This document shows, in pieces, positions 16,325-25,204 of a stretch of DNA of 64,000 nucleotides. The stretch's first letter is position 1. Each line of letters begins with the position of its first letter. The stretch covers positions 1 to 64,000 of the forward strand of contig JACKAZ010000001.1 in assembly GCA_020634795.1 (NCBI GenBank), read 5' to 3'. Source of the DNA: Ardenticatenales bacterium (GTDB taxonomy: Bacteria > Chloroflexota > Anaerolineae > Ardenticatenales > Ardenticatenaceae). The translations under genes and the position numbers were made by a program. The notes beneath the pieces are model-generated. The model was not told the DNA's origin, made no database searches, and was given only the letters and a program-made list of their open reading frames with translations.

Positions 16325-19243
16325 CTACAACAACGCCTCGATGGCCATGTCCAACCCTTGCTCCTCGTTGGCCTGATGCAGCGCATTCGCGCCGCCCATC
16401 ACCGCGATCACACTATCGCCGTTGAGCTTGGCAAGCGCATCGCCCAGCGCGCGGAAATCGGCGGCGGAGACGTTGAAGATGCCGTCGCGGATCTGTTGTT
16501 CGTAGCGGTTGTCGACACCGGCCAGCCAGTGGGTCAGCCCCGTCCAGCCTTTGGCATCGGGCAGTTGATATTGATCGATGTCGCTGATCGCCCCGATGAT
16601 CGCGCTGGTGAGTTCTGCATCGTCCAATTCGGCCCGATGCAGGAAGTCGGTACTCTCGCGATAAACGTCGAGTGTCCGCGTCAGGTTCGGATCGCGGTAG
16701 GAGGCAAAAGCGATCAGATTGTTGCGTGGCGATAACAGGCTGAAGCCACCGTAGGCCCCACCCTGCACGCGGACCTGCTCCCACAGGTGACTCATCCGCA
16801 GATAGCGGTTCACCACCAGCGATGCCCCATCCGCCTCGTAACCCGTCGTCGCCAGATCAGCGGCCTGACCGACGTAGTTGACCTGGCTCGGCACCGCGAA
16901 CCCTTCATGGCGCACGGCCAAGTCGCTCTGCCAGGTGGCTTTTTCCACCTCGCCATCGGGCAACGTCCGCACGAAGTCGGCCAACGTCTCCGCCACATCC
17001 GACAGCGCCTCCTCGTCGACCGTCACGTTGAGTAACAGGGCGCCTCGCTGGATTAGCAAGGCGCGGATGCGTTCCAGCTCCTCGCGTACCGCTGGCCACG
17101 CATTGTCGATCCGCGTGGCGAGCCGACGCACGAATTGCAGTTGGGCGATGTTGGTGAGCTGCTCCTCAGCCCAGTAGGCTTCGGAGAAATGGGCGCGCAT
17201 CCGGCGCAAAATCACCTGATGTCCCATCGGCAACAAAGCGGCTTCCAACTTCGCTTTGCGTGCCAAAACGATCTGTCGGAATCGTTCTTGGTTGTCAAAC
17301 TGGGTATGGGACAAGATTTCTTCTAAGATCGCCAACAACTCCGGCAGTTGGTTCACCAGCGCCTTGCCCTGCAAGAAGAGCCAAACCGCGTCCCGCTCGG
17401 CGGTCAGTCGGTTGGCGGTCAGCAAGCGGCTGCGAATGCCCCCCGTCTCGCGGTCGATCCATTGGGAGAGCGCGGTGTAGCTCAGGCGCTCACTGCCCAT
17501 CTCCAGCAGGGCGTGGCCGAAGAGCGCGCCGTAGGGCAGCAACTCGGCGGGCAAGCTGTGCAGATTCAACCCCAGATCGAGGTAGAGGATGCCGTTGGTG
17601 CCAAGCGCATGGCTGAGCAGCGGCACCCCCGCCACCTCGCTTTCGCGGGTCGGGATCGACTTTTGTTCGCGCTCAAGGTCGTCCAACGTGAGTCGCGGCA
17701 AGAGCGCGGTGATTTCCGGGGGGTCCACCCGTTGCTGTGCCTCGCGCAAGCGCTGCATGTCGGCGATCACCTGGGCGATCTCGGCGTCGCTCATCGCGCC
17801 TTTGGCCGCGTCCAACCGTTGCCGCTCCGCTGCTTGCCACTCCGTTTCCAGCGTGCTGCTCGGCACCATCGTCACGGTCAATCGGTGGGGATTGTCGAGC
17901 CAGTAGCGCTGAATCAGCCCTTCAAAAAGTCGAGGTTCGCTCGTCAACTGATCGCGGATCTGCTGCAACTGTGACTCAAATTCCAGTGCGGCGAGCGGCT
18001 CACCGTCGTGGAGCCACGGGGTCAGCGCCCGCAACATCACCGCCAAGCCGCGCGGGAAATTGCCGGTGTTGTTTTCGCGCAGGGCAAATTCCGTGGCGTT
18101 CAGCGCCGCCTCGATCATCGCTTTGTCGATGCCCTCATCGACGAGGGTGCGCAGCGTATCAAGGATCAGCGCCTCGACCTGCGGCGCATCGGCCAGGTTG
18201 ATCCCCTTGAGGCCCGCCCCGAAGCTCATTTGGCGCAGGTGGTCGGCCAAGCCGCGTGCCGACAGATCATCGCCCAGCCCCGATTCGATCAGGGCGCGGC
18301 GCAAGGGCGAGGCCGGCGTCTCGATCAAGATGTAATCCAGCAGCCGGAAGAGCAGATGGGTTTCGGCATCCATCACTTCGGGCAACAGCCACGCCACCGA
18401 CACCATGCCTTTGGCATCCTCGGCCGCGTCGGCAGCAACCGGAAAACGACGGGTTTCGCGGCGGGGTACGGCCCACAGCGGCTGCGGCTCGATCTGCGAA
18501 TTGGGGTCGATCGCGCCAAATTCCGAGAGGAACTGCTCCATCAACGCCAAACGCGCCTCCTCGGGGTCATCGCCATAGAAGAAGATGCGTGCATTCGACG
18601 GGTGGTAGAATCGCCGATGGAAGCCCTCGTACTGCTCGAAGGTGAGATCGGGAATGTGGCGCGGATTGCCGCCCGAATCGACGGCGTAGGTCGTATCGGG
18701 CATCAGCAGATTCTGGGTATACTCGTGCATGAGATTGTCGGGCACGGCGTAGTTGCCCTTCATCTCGTTGAAAACGACCCCTTTGTAGCGCAATGGGTCG
18801 CTCGGGCCATCCAGCTCGTAATGCCACCCCTCTTGCTGCAAGATCAGGGGCGACAGCCGCGGATGGAGCACCGCATCCATATAAACATCGATCAGATTGT
18901 AGAAATCTTGCAGGTTGGTGCTGGCAACGGGATAGCAGGTCTTATCGGGGTAGGTAAAGGCGTTGATGAAGGTATGCAACGACCCTTTGATCAGCTCCAC
19001 GAACGGCTCTTTCAGCGGATATTTGCGTGATCCGTTCAGCACCCCATGTTCCAAGATGTGGGGCAACCCCGTCGAATCACTGGGCGGGGTGCGAAAGGTG
19101 ATACCGAAGACCTTATTTTCGTCATCGTTGCTCAACGAGAGCAGTTCGGCCCCCGTCTGCTGGTGGCGATAGAGACGGGCGCGACTGCGAAGCTCGTCGA
19201 TCGTGCGCTCGTCAATCAAGACAAAGCCGTGAGTCAAAGCCAT
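16325..19243 (-). CDS. M16C metallopeptidase (presequence-protease-like)
   Basis: A 972-residue zinc protease of the insulinase superfamily, subfamily C (PreP/falcilysin type), normally a clamshell of four domains that degrades unstructured peptides. The inverted zinc motif HILEH is at residues 62-66, followed by GVLNGSRKYPLKEPFVELIKGSL and the FTYPDKTCYPVAS block typical of PreP. Length matches the subfamily (about 970-1000). No signal peptide is seen, so it is probably cytoplasmic. GGGAGAG precedes the ATG and a TATAAT hexamer lies at 19292-19297. Confidence 0.93.
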   Translation of the reverse strand: MALTHGFVLIDERTIDELRSRARLYRHQQTGAELLSLSNDDENKVFGITFRTPPSDSTGLPHILEHGVLNGSRKYPLKEPFVELIKGSLHTFINAFTYPDKTCYPVASTNLQDFYNLIDVYMDAVLHPRLSPLILQQEGWHYELDGPSDPLRYKGVVFNEMKGNYAVPDNLMHEYTQNLLMPDTTYAVDSGGNPRHIPDLTFEQYEGFHRRFYHPSNARIFFYGDDPEEARLALMEQFLSEFGAIDPNSQIEPQPLWAVPRRETRRFPVAADAAEDAKGMVSVAWLLPEVMDAETHLLFRLLDYILIETPASPLRRALIESGLGDDLSARGLADHLRQMSFGAGLKGINLADAPQVEALILDTLRTLVDEGIDKAMIEAALNATEFALRENNTGNFPRGLAVMLRALTPWLHDGEPLAALEFESQLQQIRDQLTSEPRLFEGLIQRYWLDNPHRLTVTMVPSSTLETEWQAAERQRLDAAKGAMSDAEIAQVIADMQRLREAQQRVDPPEITALLPRLTLDDLEREQKSIPTRESEVAGVPLLSHALGTNGILYLDLGLNLHSLPAELLPYGALFGHALLEMGSERLSYTALSQWIDRETGGIRSRLLTANRLTAERDAVWLFLQGKALVNQLPELLAILEEILSHTQFDNQERFRQIVLARKAKLEAALLPMGHQVILRRMRAHFSEAYWAEEQLTNIAQLQFVRRLATRIDNAWPAVREELERIRALLIQRGALLLNVTVDEEALSDVAETLADFVRTLPDGEVEKATWQSDLAVRHEGFAVPSQVNYVGQAADLATTGYEADGASLVVNRYLRMSHLWEQVRVQGGAYGGFSLLSPRNNLIAFASYRDPNLTRTLDVYRESTDFLHRAELDDAELTSAIIGAISDIDQYQLPDAKGWTGLTHWLAGVDNRYEQQIRDGIFNVSAADFRALGDALAKLNGDSVIAVMGGANALHQANEEQGLDMAIEALL

Positions 19244-19291
19244 GAACTACTCTCCCTTCGGGACTGGTCAAACTGTATTAAGAATGGCAAA

Positions 19292-19297
19292 ATTATA
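19292..19297 (-). promoter_or_regulatory. Probable -10 hexamer of the M16 protease gene
   Basis: TATAAT on the minus strand, about 50 bases ahead of the ATG, in an A/T-rich 148-bp divergent spacer. A weak TTAGAA-like -35 lies about 15-16 bases upstream. Position and consensus fit a sigma-70 promoter, though the -35 is poor. Confidence 0.45.
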
Positions 19298-19391
19298 ACC
19301 ATAGAGATCGTATTCTAAGAAACGAATGCCCTGCCACACGGCCCGCCACGTACTTTCGGAGGAAGGCCACGGCGCTTTCAAAGGAGAATCC

Positions 19392-19916
19392 ATGAACAAC
19401 CGCGAAGAGTTCGACGGCGTCAACCCCAATCTCACCGAAGAGGCTTATGAAGATGCGGCGGAACTGTTCGATGATGCCAGCCTGATCATCGAACATGACC
19501 TGGCGCTGGACGAGCAGTACAACACCCAAGATGGGGATGGTCACAGCTACAATCCGCATCTCGCAGCGGCAGAGGGACTCACCTACACGCCGCCGGACGA
19601 TCCGCCGACCATGCCCGGTGGCCGGCAAAACGTGGAAGTGGCGGCAGGGTTCGGTCAGTCGATGGAGCGGGTCAACCGGACGTGGGACAATGACGAGAGG
19701 ATGGGGGATGAGGATCTGGCCGATGTGGTGCGCGACGCGATTCGGATGAACAGCGAGACGCAACATCTTAATCACGTCAGGGTTCGTGTACGGAAGGGTG
19801 TGGTGACGCTGCGCGGTCGCGTGCCCGACGACATGGATTTGTCCAACGTCGACGATATCGTCCGCGAAATCGATGGGGTGATCGATGTCAACAATCAGTT
19901 GGATACGGAGTACTAA
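19392..19916 (+). CDS. BON domain protein
   Basis: 174 residues. The ATG at 19392 has AAGGAG five bases upstream and is preferred to the in-frame upstream start. The N-terminal about 100 residues are acidic and probably disordered (EDAAELFDDASLIIEHDLALDEQYN, then a proline-rich TPPDDPPTMPGG). The C-terminal part (about 108-174) is a BON fold: LADVVRDAIRMNSETQHLNHVRVRVRKGVVTLRGRVPD, ending in a second half, IVREIDGVIDVNNQL. BON domains bind phospholipid or other surfaces. No signal peptide, so a cytoplasmic location is likely; role unknown. Confidence 0.82.
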   Translation: MNNREEFDGVNPNLTEEAYEDAAELFDDASLIIEHDLALDEQYNTQDGDGHSYNPHLAAAEGLTYTPPDDPPTMPGGRQNVEVAAGFGQSMERVNRTWDNDERMGDEDLADVVRDAIRMNSETQHLNHVRVRVRKGVVTLRGRVPDDMDLSNVDDIVREIDGVIDVNNQLDTEY

Positions 19917-19932
19917 AGGAAAGCTGACTCTG

Positions 19933-20562
19933 TTATGAGTCAGTGTCCAACCTTTTCGCGATGAGTTGACGCAACGCCGCTTGCACTGCCTCGCTTGGCT
20001 CTGTGCCATCCACCACCCGCCAGCGGCTTTCCTGCTGGGCGAGTTCTAGATAGCCCTGCCGCACCCGCTGGTGGAAGGCCAAGGTTTGCGCGTCCAAGCG
20101 ATTCCACTCCTCCCCCATGCTACGCCCCGCTTGACGGCGGCGCAACCCCAATTCCGGATCAAGGTCGAGCAGAAAGGTGAGGTCGGGCCGCCGCCCGCCG
20201 GTGGCAAAGTCCGTGATCTCACGCAGCATCCCGATGTCGAGGCCGCGGCCATAGCCCTGATAGGCCAAGGTCGAATCGTAGAAGCGGTCACAGAGTACGA
20301 CGGCACCCTCGGCCAGGGCCGGTTCGATCAGGCGACGCACCAGTTGGGCGCGGCTGGCACTGAAGAGCAGGATTTCTGCTTCGGCGACCAACGACGTGTT
20401 CGCACGATCCATCAAGATCGTCCGTATCTGATCCCCGATCAGCGTGCCGCCCGGCTCGCGCGTTTGCACGACGCGGTGGCCCCGCTGCTGTAACCATTGC
20501 GCCAACTGGACGATCTGCGTCGTCTTGCCGCTGCCTTCCGGCCCCTCGAAAGTGATGAACAT
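19933..20562 (-). CDS. tmk: Thymidylate kinase
   Basis: A 209-residue enzyme converting dTMP to dTDP. P-loop GPEGSGKTT at residues 7-15, the TREPGGT segment that contacts dTMP, DRFYDSTLAYQGYGRG, and the lid segment RRRQAGRSMGEEWNRL with its basic residues. Length is standard. It follows the R3H ATPase gene by 163 bases on the same strand and converges with the BON gene (gap 16 bases). Confidence 0.96.
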   Translation of the reverse strand: MFITFEGPEGSGKTTQIVQLAQWLQQRGHRVVQTREPGGTLIGDQIRTILMDRANTSLVAEAEILLFSASRAQLVRRLIEPALAEGAVVLCDRFYDSTLAYQGYGRGLDIGMLREITDFATGGRRPDLTFLLDLDPELGLRRRQAGRSMGEEWNRLDAQTLAFHQRVRQGYLELAQQESRWRVVDGTEPSEAVQAALRQLIAKRLDTDS

Positions 20563-20725
20563 GGTACTGGGCAGAGCGACGACTAGAGTGCGGTTAAACG
20601 AGAAGCGTTGAGGCGTGGACGCACTGCAACAGTACGCGCCGCGCCTGCCGAGGGAAGAAGGAAGTGCCGCCCCATGTTACCGTAGCCACGGTTTTTCCAG
20701 CTCCATTCGCCATATTCCACGCCCA

Positions 20726-22366
20726 TCACCCCACCCCATTATTCGCGTACAGCCGCACCCGCCGATTCGGCTCTTTGCCGCGCGAGCGGGAGAGAATGTT
20801 GGCGGCACGGGCCAATTCGTGCTGCTCCCGACGGATGTTTGCGTTCTGCGGCGAGAGTTCGACCCCGTTCGCGCCACGCTGAATCTTCGCGATGGCCTCG
20901 CGTGCTTCGCGCAGCGCCAACTCAAAAGGGTCGATCTGATTCCTCAGGCCAAAGAGGTCGACCAAGGCGTTCTCCATCTGCGCCGAGGTGTTGGAGCGGA
21001 GCACATAGACCGGTGTGCCTGCCCGTTCGGCATCCGCGACCACCGGTGGGCGCTTGCGGTAGTAGGAGCGCAGCGTCACCAGCACGTCGGCCTGCCGAAC
21101 CTCGGTCGCAATTTCGACCGGCACATTGAGCGACTGGGCCGCCGAAAGCAAACGGTTCTGGCTGACCCCGTAGGGGTAGAGGCGGCGCGGTCGCACCGCC
21201 GACGGCTCGTCCTGACTGGGCGGCGTGCCCGGCTCCTCCACCGCGACTGGGCGTGGGGTGGGCGCGGCGCTCTCGTTGCGATTGCGCGTTGACTGGCGGC
21301 GCTTACCGCCGCGCGAATCGTCGCGGCTCGTTGCCCGCTGCAACGCTTCGCCGGGTTCAAAGCTCTGTTGGGCGACGCTGATCGCGCCGTCCTCGCCCCG
21401 ATGCCGAACTTCCACGTCAAGGGCGCGGTCGCGCAGCAGCGCGTCGACCGCTTCGGCCACGTTGGTATGTACCGCTAAGGAGCCGCGATCCATGATCTCG
21501 ACCACCATGTCGAAGGTCGGAGGGGCACGCCGCTCCAAGACACTCTTCTGCGTCCCACGCCGCCGCGCTTCTTCGTCCGACAGCGTAACACTGGCGATGC
21601 CCCCCACCAGATCGGAGAGGGTGGGGTTCATCATCAGATTGTCGAGCTGGTTGCCGTGCGCCGTGCCGATCAGTTGGACGCCCCGCTCGGCGATGGTGCG
21701 GGCCGCTTGGGCCTCTTCCTCCCGACCGATCTCGTCGATCACCACGACCTGCGGGGTATGGTTCTCGACCGCTTCGATCATAATTTCGTGCTGGAGTTCC
21801 GGCGTTGGCACCTGCATCCGACGCGCGCGGCCAATGGCGGGGTGGGGGATATCCCCGTCCCCCGCGATCTCGTTCGAGGTGTCGACGATGACGACCCGCT
21901 TCTTCTCGGCCAAGACACGGGCCGCTTCGCGCAACAGCGTCGTCTTGCCGACCCCAGGTCGGCCCAGCAGCAAGATGCTGTGGTCGCTATCGATCAGGTC
22001 GCGGATGATGTCGATCGTGCCAAAGACGGCGCGTCCCACACGACAGGTCAGGCCAACCACCTCGCCCCGTCGATTGCGAATCGCCGAAATGCGGTGGAGT
22101 GTCCGTTCGATCCCCGCGCGATTGTCGCCACCAAATTCACCGACCCGCTGCACCACATAATCCAGATCGGAACGGCTGACCTCTCTGTTGCCCAATGTCA
22201 GTTCTCGGTCGGACAGCCGGGCTTCGGGCAGCCGCCCGATATCTAGCACGACTTCGACGAGGTTCTCGCGATTCTCCGTATCACTCAACGCTTCCCGCAC
22301 ACGGGGTGGCATGATGGCGAGCAACAGGTCGATATCGTCGATGATTTCTTCGTGTTGTTTGGTCAA
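20726..22366 (-). CDS. R3H-domain AAA ATPase (Ycf45/SpoIIIAA-like)
   Basis: About 546 residues from the TTG at 22366, which has AGAGG six bases ahead (a TTG six codons upstream lacks a site). The P-loop GRPGVGKTT is at about 135-143, then VVIVDTSNEIAGDGD, VVVIDEIGREEEAQAA (Walker B) and IGTAHGNQLDNLMMNP, the typical SpoIIIAA/Ycf45 core. A long variable linker follows; residues about 485-546 contain a single-strand nucleic-acid-binding R3H-like motif (ANIRREQHELARAANILSRSRGKEPNRRV). These proteins are widespread in Chloroflexota, cyanobacteria and plastids; the function is unproven. It overlaps the preceding gene by about 86 bases. Confidence 0.88.
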   Translation of the reverse strand: MTKQHEEIIDDIDLLLAIMPPRVREALSDTENRENLVEVVLDIGRLPEARLSDRELTLGNREVSRSDLDYVVQRVGEFGGDNRAGIERTLHRISAIRNRRGEVVGLTCRVGRAVFGTIDIIRDLIDSDHSILLLGRPGVGKTTLLREAARVLAEKKRVVIVDTSNEIAGDGDIPHPAIGRARRMQVPTPELQHEIMIEAVENHTPQVVVIDEIGREEEAQAARTIAERGVQLIGTAHGNQLDNLMMNPTLSDLVGGIASVTLSDEEARRRGTQKSVLERRAPPTFDMVVEIMDRGSLAVHTNVAEAVDALLRDRALDVEVRHRGEDGAISVAQQSFEPGEALQRATSRDDSRGGKRRQSTRNRNESAAPTPRPVAVEEPGTPPSQDEPSAVRPRRLYPYGVSQNRLLSAAQSLNVPVEIATEVRQADVLVTLRSYYRKRPPVVADAERAGTPVYVLRSNTSAQMENALVDLFGLRNQIDPFELALREAREAIAKIQRGANGVELSPQNANIRREQHELARAANILSRSRGKEPNRRVRLYANNGVG

Positions 22367-23414
22367 AGCAATCCTCTTTCGCAAGTGACCGCCCGGCGGT
22401 CACATCATCGAGACAAAAGGTCGTTGGCACGGTTTCGCCAACGCTTTGGACGGCGGCGTTCACCACCACAGCTTTGATACGCAGGCTGGCCGTGGTGTGG
22501 CGCACCAGCAGAATGCGTTGGGTCAATTCCTCGAATCCTGCCTCTCGCAGGGCAGGGAGCAACCCATCGTTGTAGCTTCTGAGATCGGCGTAAATCGGAT
22601 CTGTCATTGCCATGGGCAGCAGGCTCATTGCTTGGGATAGTAGCGTGTCGGCGCGACCCATCTGTTCGGGGGCCAACACCAGCTTCATCCAGTAGCCGTG
22701 TTCCCCCTCAGTCAGGCGCAGATAGCCCCGCACTTGGCCCAGCGTCTCGCCCGGCAGGACGTAGGCGTTGCGATTGCTGCGCAGCCAGCCCGCATATTTG
22801 GTCCAGACCGAATCGTCGGCGGCTGCTGCCCCACTGTGGCTGACGTGCAGGCGTTCGGCTTGCTGCACCGCAGGGGGCGTGATCTCATGATAGAGTTGGG
22901 TCAGCCCCCAGACGTCACGGCTGGTGCGTGGCCGCCATTCGCGATTCGCTTGTAGGGTGCGGGGGAGGGCATCGGCTTTTAGCAAGCGATCTTGTGCGTA
23001 AATGGCGAAGCCCGCTTGCCGCAGTACTTCGATCTCGGCATGACGCGCCTCTGGCAAATGGGCGAAGAGGCGTTGGACGTGGCGTGCACCGCCCACGCGC
23101 ACCAGTTCGGTCAGCAGATCGTGCCAGATCCACGCGGCCCCATGCTGGGCATCAAGCGCGGGGGCGATGCAGAGCAGATCTAAAACGGGCAGGCCCGTGC
23201 GCCAACGCGCCTGCACGAAACCGGCATTTTCGCCGTGGTCTACCGTCACGGTCAGCACACGGCCCGACCAGGTATCGAAGCTGGGGACGCGACGGGTCAT
23301 GGCGAGCGCCAGGGGTGAGGCGGGGCGTAGCAGCACGCCCTTCAGGTCGAGCGGCTCCACCTGTTTTTGCAGTCGCACCACCATCAGCAGATCGTGCAGC
23401 GTGTCGAAGATCAC
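22281..23414 (-). CDS. Uncharacterised protein, possibly GNAT-like
   Basis: 377 residues, not assigned to a named family. The middle has acetyltransferase-like elements (VLDLLCIAPALDAQHGAAWIWHDLLTELVRVGGARHVQRLFAHLP, then GFAIYAQDRLL) and a second similar half (GYLRLTEGEHGYWMKLVLAPEQMGRADTLLSQAM), so it may be a degenerate double GNAT; this is inference. The last about 29 residues are encoded inside the next gene in another frame and look non-native, so the true end may be earlier or a frameshift may be present. It starts by a 4-base ATGA overlap with the small HTH gene. Confidence 0.6.
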   Translation of the reverse strand: MIFDTLHDLLMVVRLQKQVEPLDLKGVLLRPASPLALAMTRRVPSFDTWSGRVLTVTVDHGENAGFVQARWRTGLPVLDLLCIAPALDAQHGAAWIWHDLLTELVRVGGARHVQRLFAHLPEARHAEIEVLRQAGFAIYAQDRLLKADALPRTLQANREWRPRTSRDVWGLTQLYHEITPPAVQQAERLHVSHSGAAAADDSVWTKYAGWLRSNRNAYVLPGETLGQVRGYLRLTEGEHGYWMKLVLAPEQMGRADTLLSQAMSLLPMAMTDPIYADLRSYNDGLLPALREAGFEELTQRILLVRHTTASLRIKAVVVNAAVQSVGETVPTTFCLDDVTAGRSLAKEDCFDQTTRRNHRRYRPVARHHATPCAGSVE

Positions 23415-23632
23415 GAGACGCCTCCCGATTGGCCCGCGATGGTGCAGCGCCCGTCCAAGAAATGGTCGAGGTCGGATTGACGCACCTTGTAGTTGCGCGG
23501 TGTCAATTGGATGGCAGGTAACTCTTTGGCGCGTATGTAGCGGCGCACCGTTTGGACATGAACCCCCAATATCCGAGCCACCTCGCCCGTTCCGAGAAGC
23601 CGTTCCCGCTGATTGCCGCCGTGGTTACCCAT
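23411..23632 (-). CDS. Helix-turn-helix (MerR/excisionase-type) DNA-binding protein
   Basis: 73 residues from the ATG at 23632, chosen because GGAGGGG lies 6 bases upstream; the longer frame has no site. A single winged HTH: LLGTGEVARILGVHVQTVRRYIRAKELPAIQLTPRNYKVRQSDLDHFL, the DNA-binding layout of the excisionase/MerR group. It is probably a local regulator. It is first in a tight operon with the uncharacterised 22281-23414 gene (ATGA overlap) and the R3H ATPase. Confidence 0.85.
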   Translation of the reverse strand: MGNHGGNQRERLLGTGEVARILGVHVQTVRRYIRAKELPAIQLTPRNYKVRQSDLDHFLDGRCTIAGQSGGVS

Positions 23633-23742
23633 CGTTGCCCCTCCAGTGGATGCGTGCTGATGCTCACTTCTGTTCACTACTGCGCACAAGAGTATAGATG
23701 AAGTCGGCGCGGAGCGCGAACGATGGGGGTGTGGGGGTGAAA

Positions 23743-23780
23743 GGAGCTGAAGGAGCTGAAGGAGCTAGGGGAGCTAGGGG
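23743..23780. repeat. 9-mer GGAGCTGAA/GGAGCTAGG tandem repeat
   Basis: Four 9-bp units: GGAGCTGAA twice, then GGAGCTAGG twice. It lies upstream of the small HTH gene in a 290-bp spacer that otherwise contains only the heptamer array at 23881-23980. Confidence 0.8.
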
Positions 23781-23880
23781 GTACAGTCAGAGCAGACGGC
23801 CATTCGTGTACAGCGATAGCTGTTGGACCAGCCCATAGGTCAACTGTTCCAACGCTTCTCGTTTAGCCGTTCGTTCAGCG

Positions 23881-23980
23881 TTCTGCGTTCTGCGTTTTGC
23901 GTTGCCGTTCGTTCTGCGTTGCCGTGCGTTCTGCGTTCTGCGTTCTGCGTTTTGCGTTGCCGTTCGTTCTGCGTTCCCGT
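23881..23980. repeat. Heptamer (TTCTGCG/TTTTGCG) array, second large copy
   Basis: Groups of TTCTGCG and TTTTGCG are separated by spacers TTGCCGTTCG and TTGCCGTGCG, the same construction as 631-762. On the minus strand the array begins immediately after the TGA of the MerR-like gene. It is not a CRISPR array: units are 7 bp and spacers are repeats themselves. Confidence 0.88.
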
Positions 23981-24876
23981 CACCGTCCCATCAGCCGCTG
24001 CCACCATGTGCGCTTTGCGCGCGCCTCGGCCAGCTCCTGTTCGACCTGCGCCATCCGCTCTTCGATGAGCTGTCGTTGATTCCAATCGTATTCCTTCAAT
24101 CGGCTCATCTGCTCTTCCATCATTCGAAGCCGTTTGCGCAGTTGGATGTTTTCAACTCTCAGCGAGGAGGATTGTTCCCGCAAGGTGGTCAACAACTCCC
24201 GTTGCTGCTGCTGCGTCGCCAAGAGTGCTTGCTGGGATTCCAAGTTCCGCTGGAGCAGTTGGGCCGAGCTGGGGGGGGCGGCCTTGACCAAGCCCGCGCT
24301 TATTGAACCGTCATCTCTTTGCCCCTCTTCACGGTTGGACGATTTCCCAACCCCAGCACGTGCTATCTCGGCTGTTTTATCGGCTGGCGGGGCGCTTTGA
24401 CTCGCACTTTGCCTCGTGGTATTGGCCGCCAACTGCTCACGATTGGCTCTGTTGACTCGTAGACGTTGCCCGCTGCCATGGCGCGGACGGCCACCTCGCT
24501 TCAACCTGCCTCTTTCTGGTGCAGCCTTGCGTGGGACCGCGCCAGCCGACGGCGGCATAGCCTCGCTATCCTTTGCCGATGCTAGGGGATGCAAGGCCCC
24601 CTCGACCGTCGCTTCATCGCGGTTTTGCGCGGTCAAGCGAGCCACGATCTCCTCATCGCTCATTCCTTCGTGTTGCCACTGTTGGATGCGACGCAGGATA
24701 TTGATATCATCTTCGCTATAGTAGCCGCTGGGCGTTAGCCGCGAGACGCCGTCGCGCGATCCGGGGTTCGCCAAGGTGGCTTCGGCGGTCAGCCATCGGC
24801 CAAATTCACGGGTCCAGCGGAGTATCTGCGAGGGGGACACGTCCAGTCGGGCGGCAGTTTGTGCAATGCGATACAT
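23980..24876 (-). CDS. MerR-like protein with long coiled coil and tryptophan tail
   Basis: 298 residues. N-terminal MerR-type helix-turn-helix (MYRIAQTAARLDVSPSQILRWTREFGRWL...YYSEDDINILRRIQQWQHEGMSDEEIVARL, about 1-82), then a basic, Ser/Ala-rich disordered linker (about 85-195), then a coiled coil (about 200-285: LLQRNLESQQALLATQQQQRELLTTLREQ...RLKEYDWNQRQLIEERMAQVEQEL). It ends KRTWWQRLMGR, a basic aromatic tail that could insert in a membrane. The layout recalls chromosome-anchoring proteins such as RacA (MerR-like head plus coiled coil); this is an analogy only. Confidence 0.7.
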   Translation of the reverse strand: MYRIAQTAARLDVSPSQILRWTREFGRWLTAEATLANPGSRDGVSRLTPSGYYSEDDINILRRIQQWQHEGMSDEEIVARLTAQNRDEATVEGALHPLASAKDSEAMPPSAGAVPRKAAPERGRLKRGGRPRHGSGQRLRVNRANREQLAANTTRQSASQSAPPADKTAEIARAGVGKSSNREEGQRDDGSISAGLVKAAPPSSAQLLQRNLESQQALLATQQQQRELLTTLREQSSSLRVENIQLRKRLRMMEEQMSRLKEYDWNQRQLIEERMAQVEQELAEARAKRTWWQRLMGR

Positions 24877-24971
24877 GATTCATCCTGCTCTCGGTCGCTG
24901 CTTCTAGCATCATAGCACGATTACCCTGTCCATTCAACGCAGAACCCATCGCTTGGCTCCGGGCAGGCTCC

Positions 24972-25005
24972 GAACGCAGAACGCACAACGCGCAACGCAG
25001 CGTAA
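24972..25005. repeat. Degenerate CGCAGAA heptamer tract
   Basis: CGAACGCAGAACGCACAACGCGCAACGCAG lies in the 328-bp divergent spacer between the MerR-like gene and the XPB-N-like gene. It is the same family as the larger arrays, here in the opposite orientation. Nothing else could be recognised in the spacer. Confidence 0.6.
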
Positions 25006-25204
25006 CTTTCGCTTGTACGAAATGGCATCAAGGAACGGGGATTTGGGGCCGCGAAGAGCTTAAGCCTGATACGTCACGAATCGGCCGATGGCTATCACAC
25101 CCATAGAGCAGTGTGCATGTAGCCGTATCCCTATCTTCAGCGCTTCACAGAACTCGGCGACTCCCTATCTGAATGAACTTCTGAATCCACTCGACCCTAC
25201 ACTC

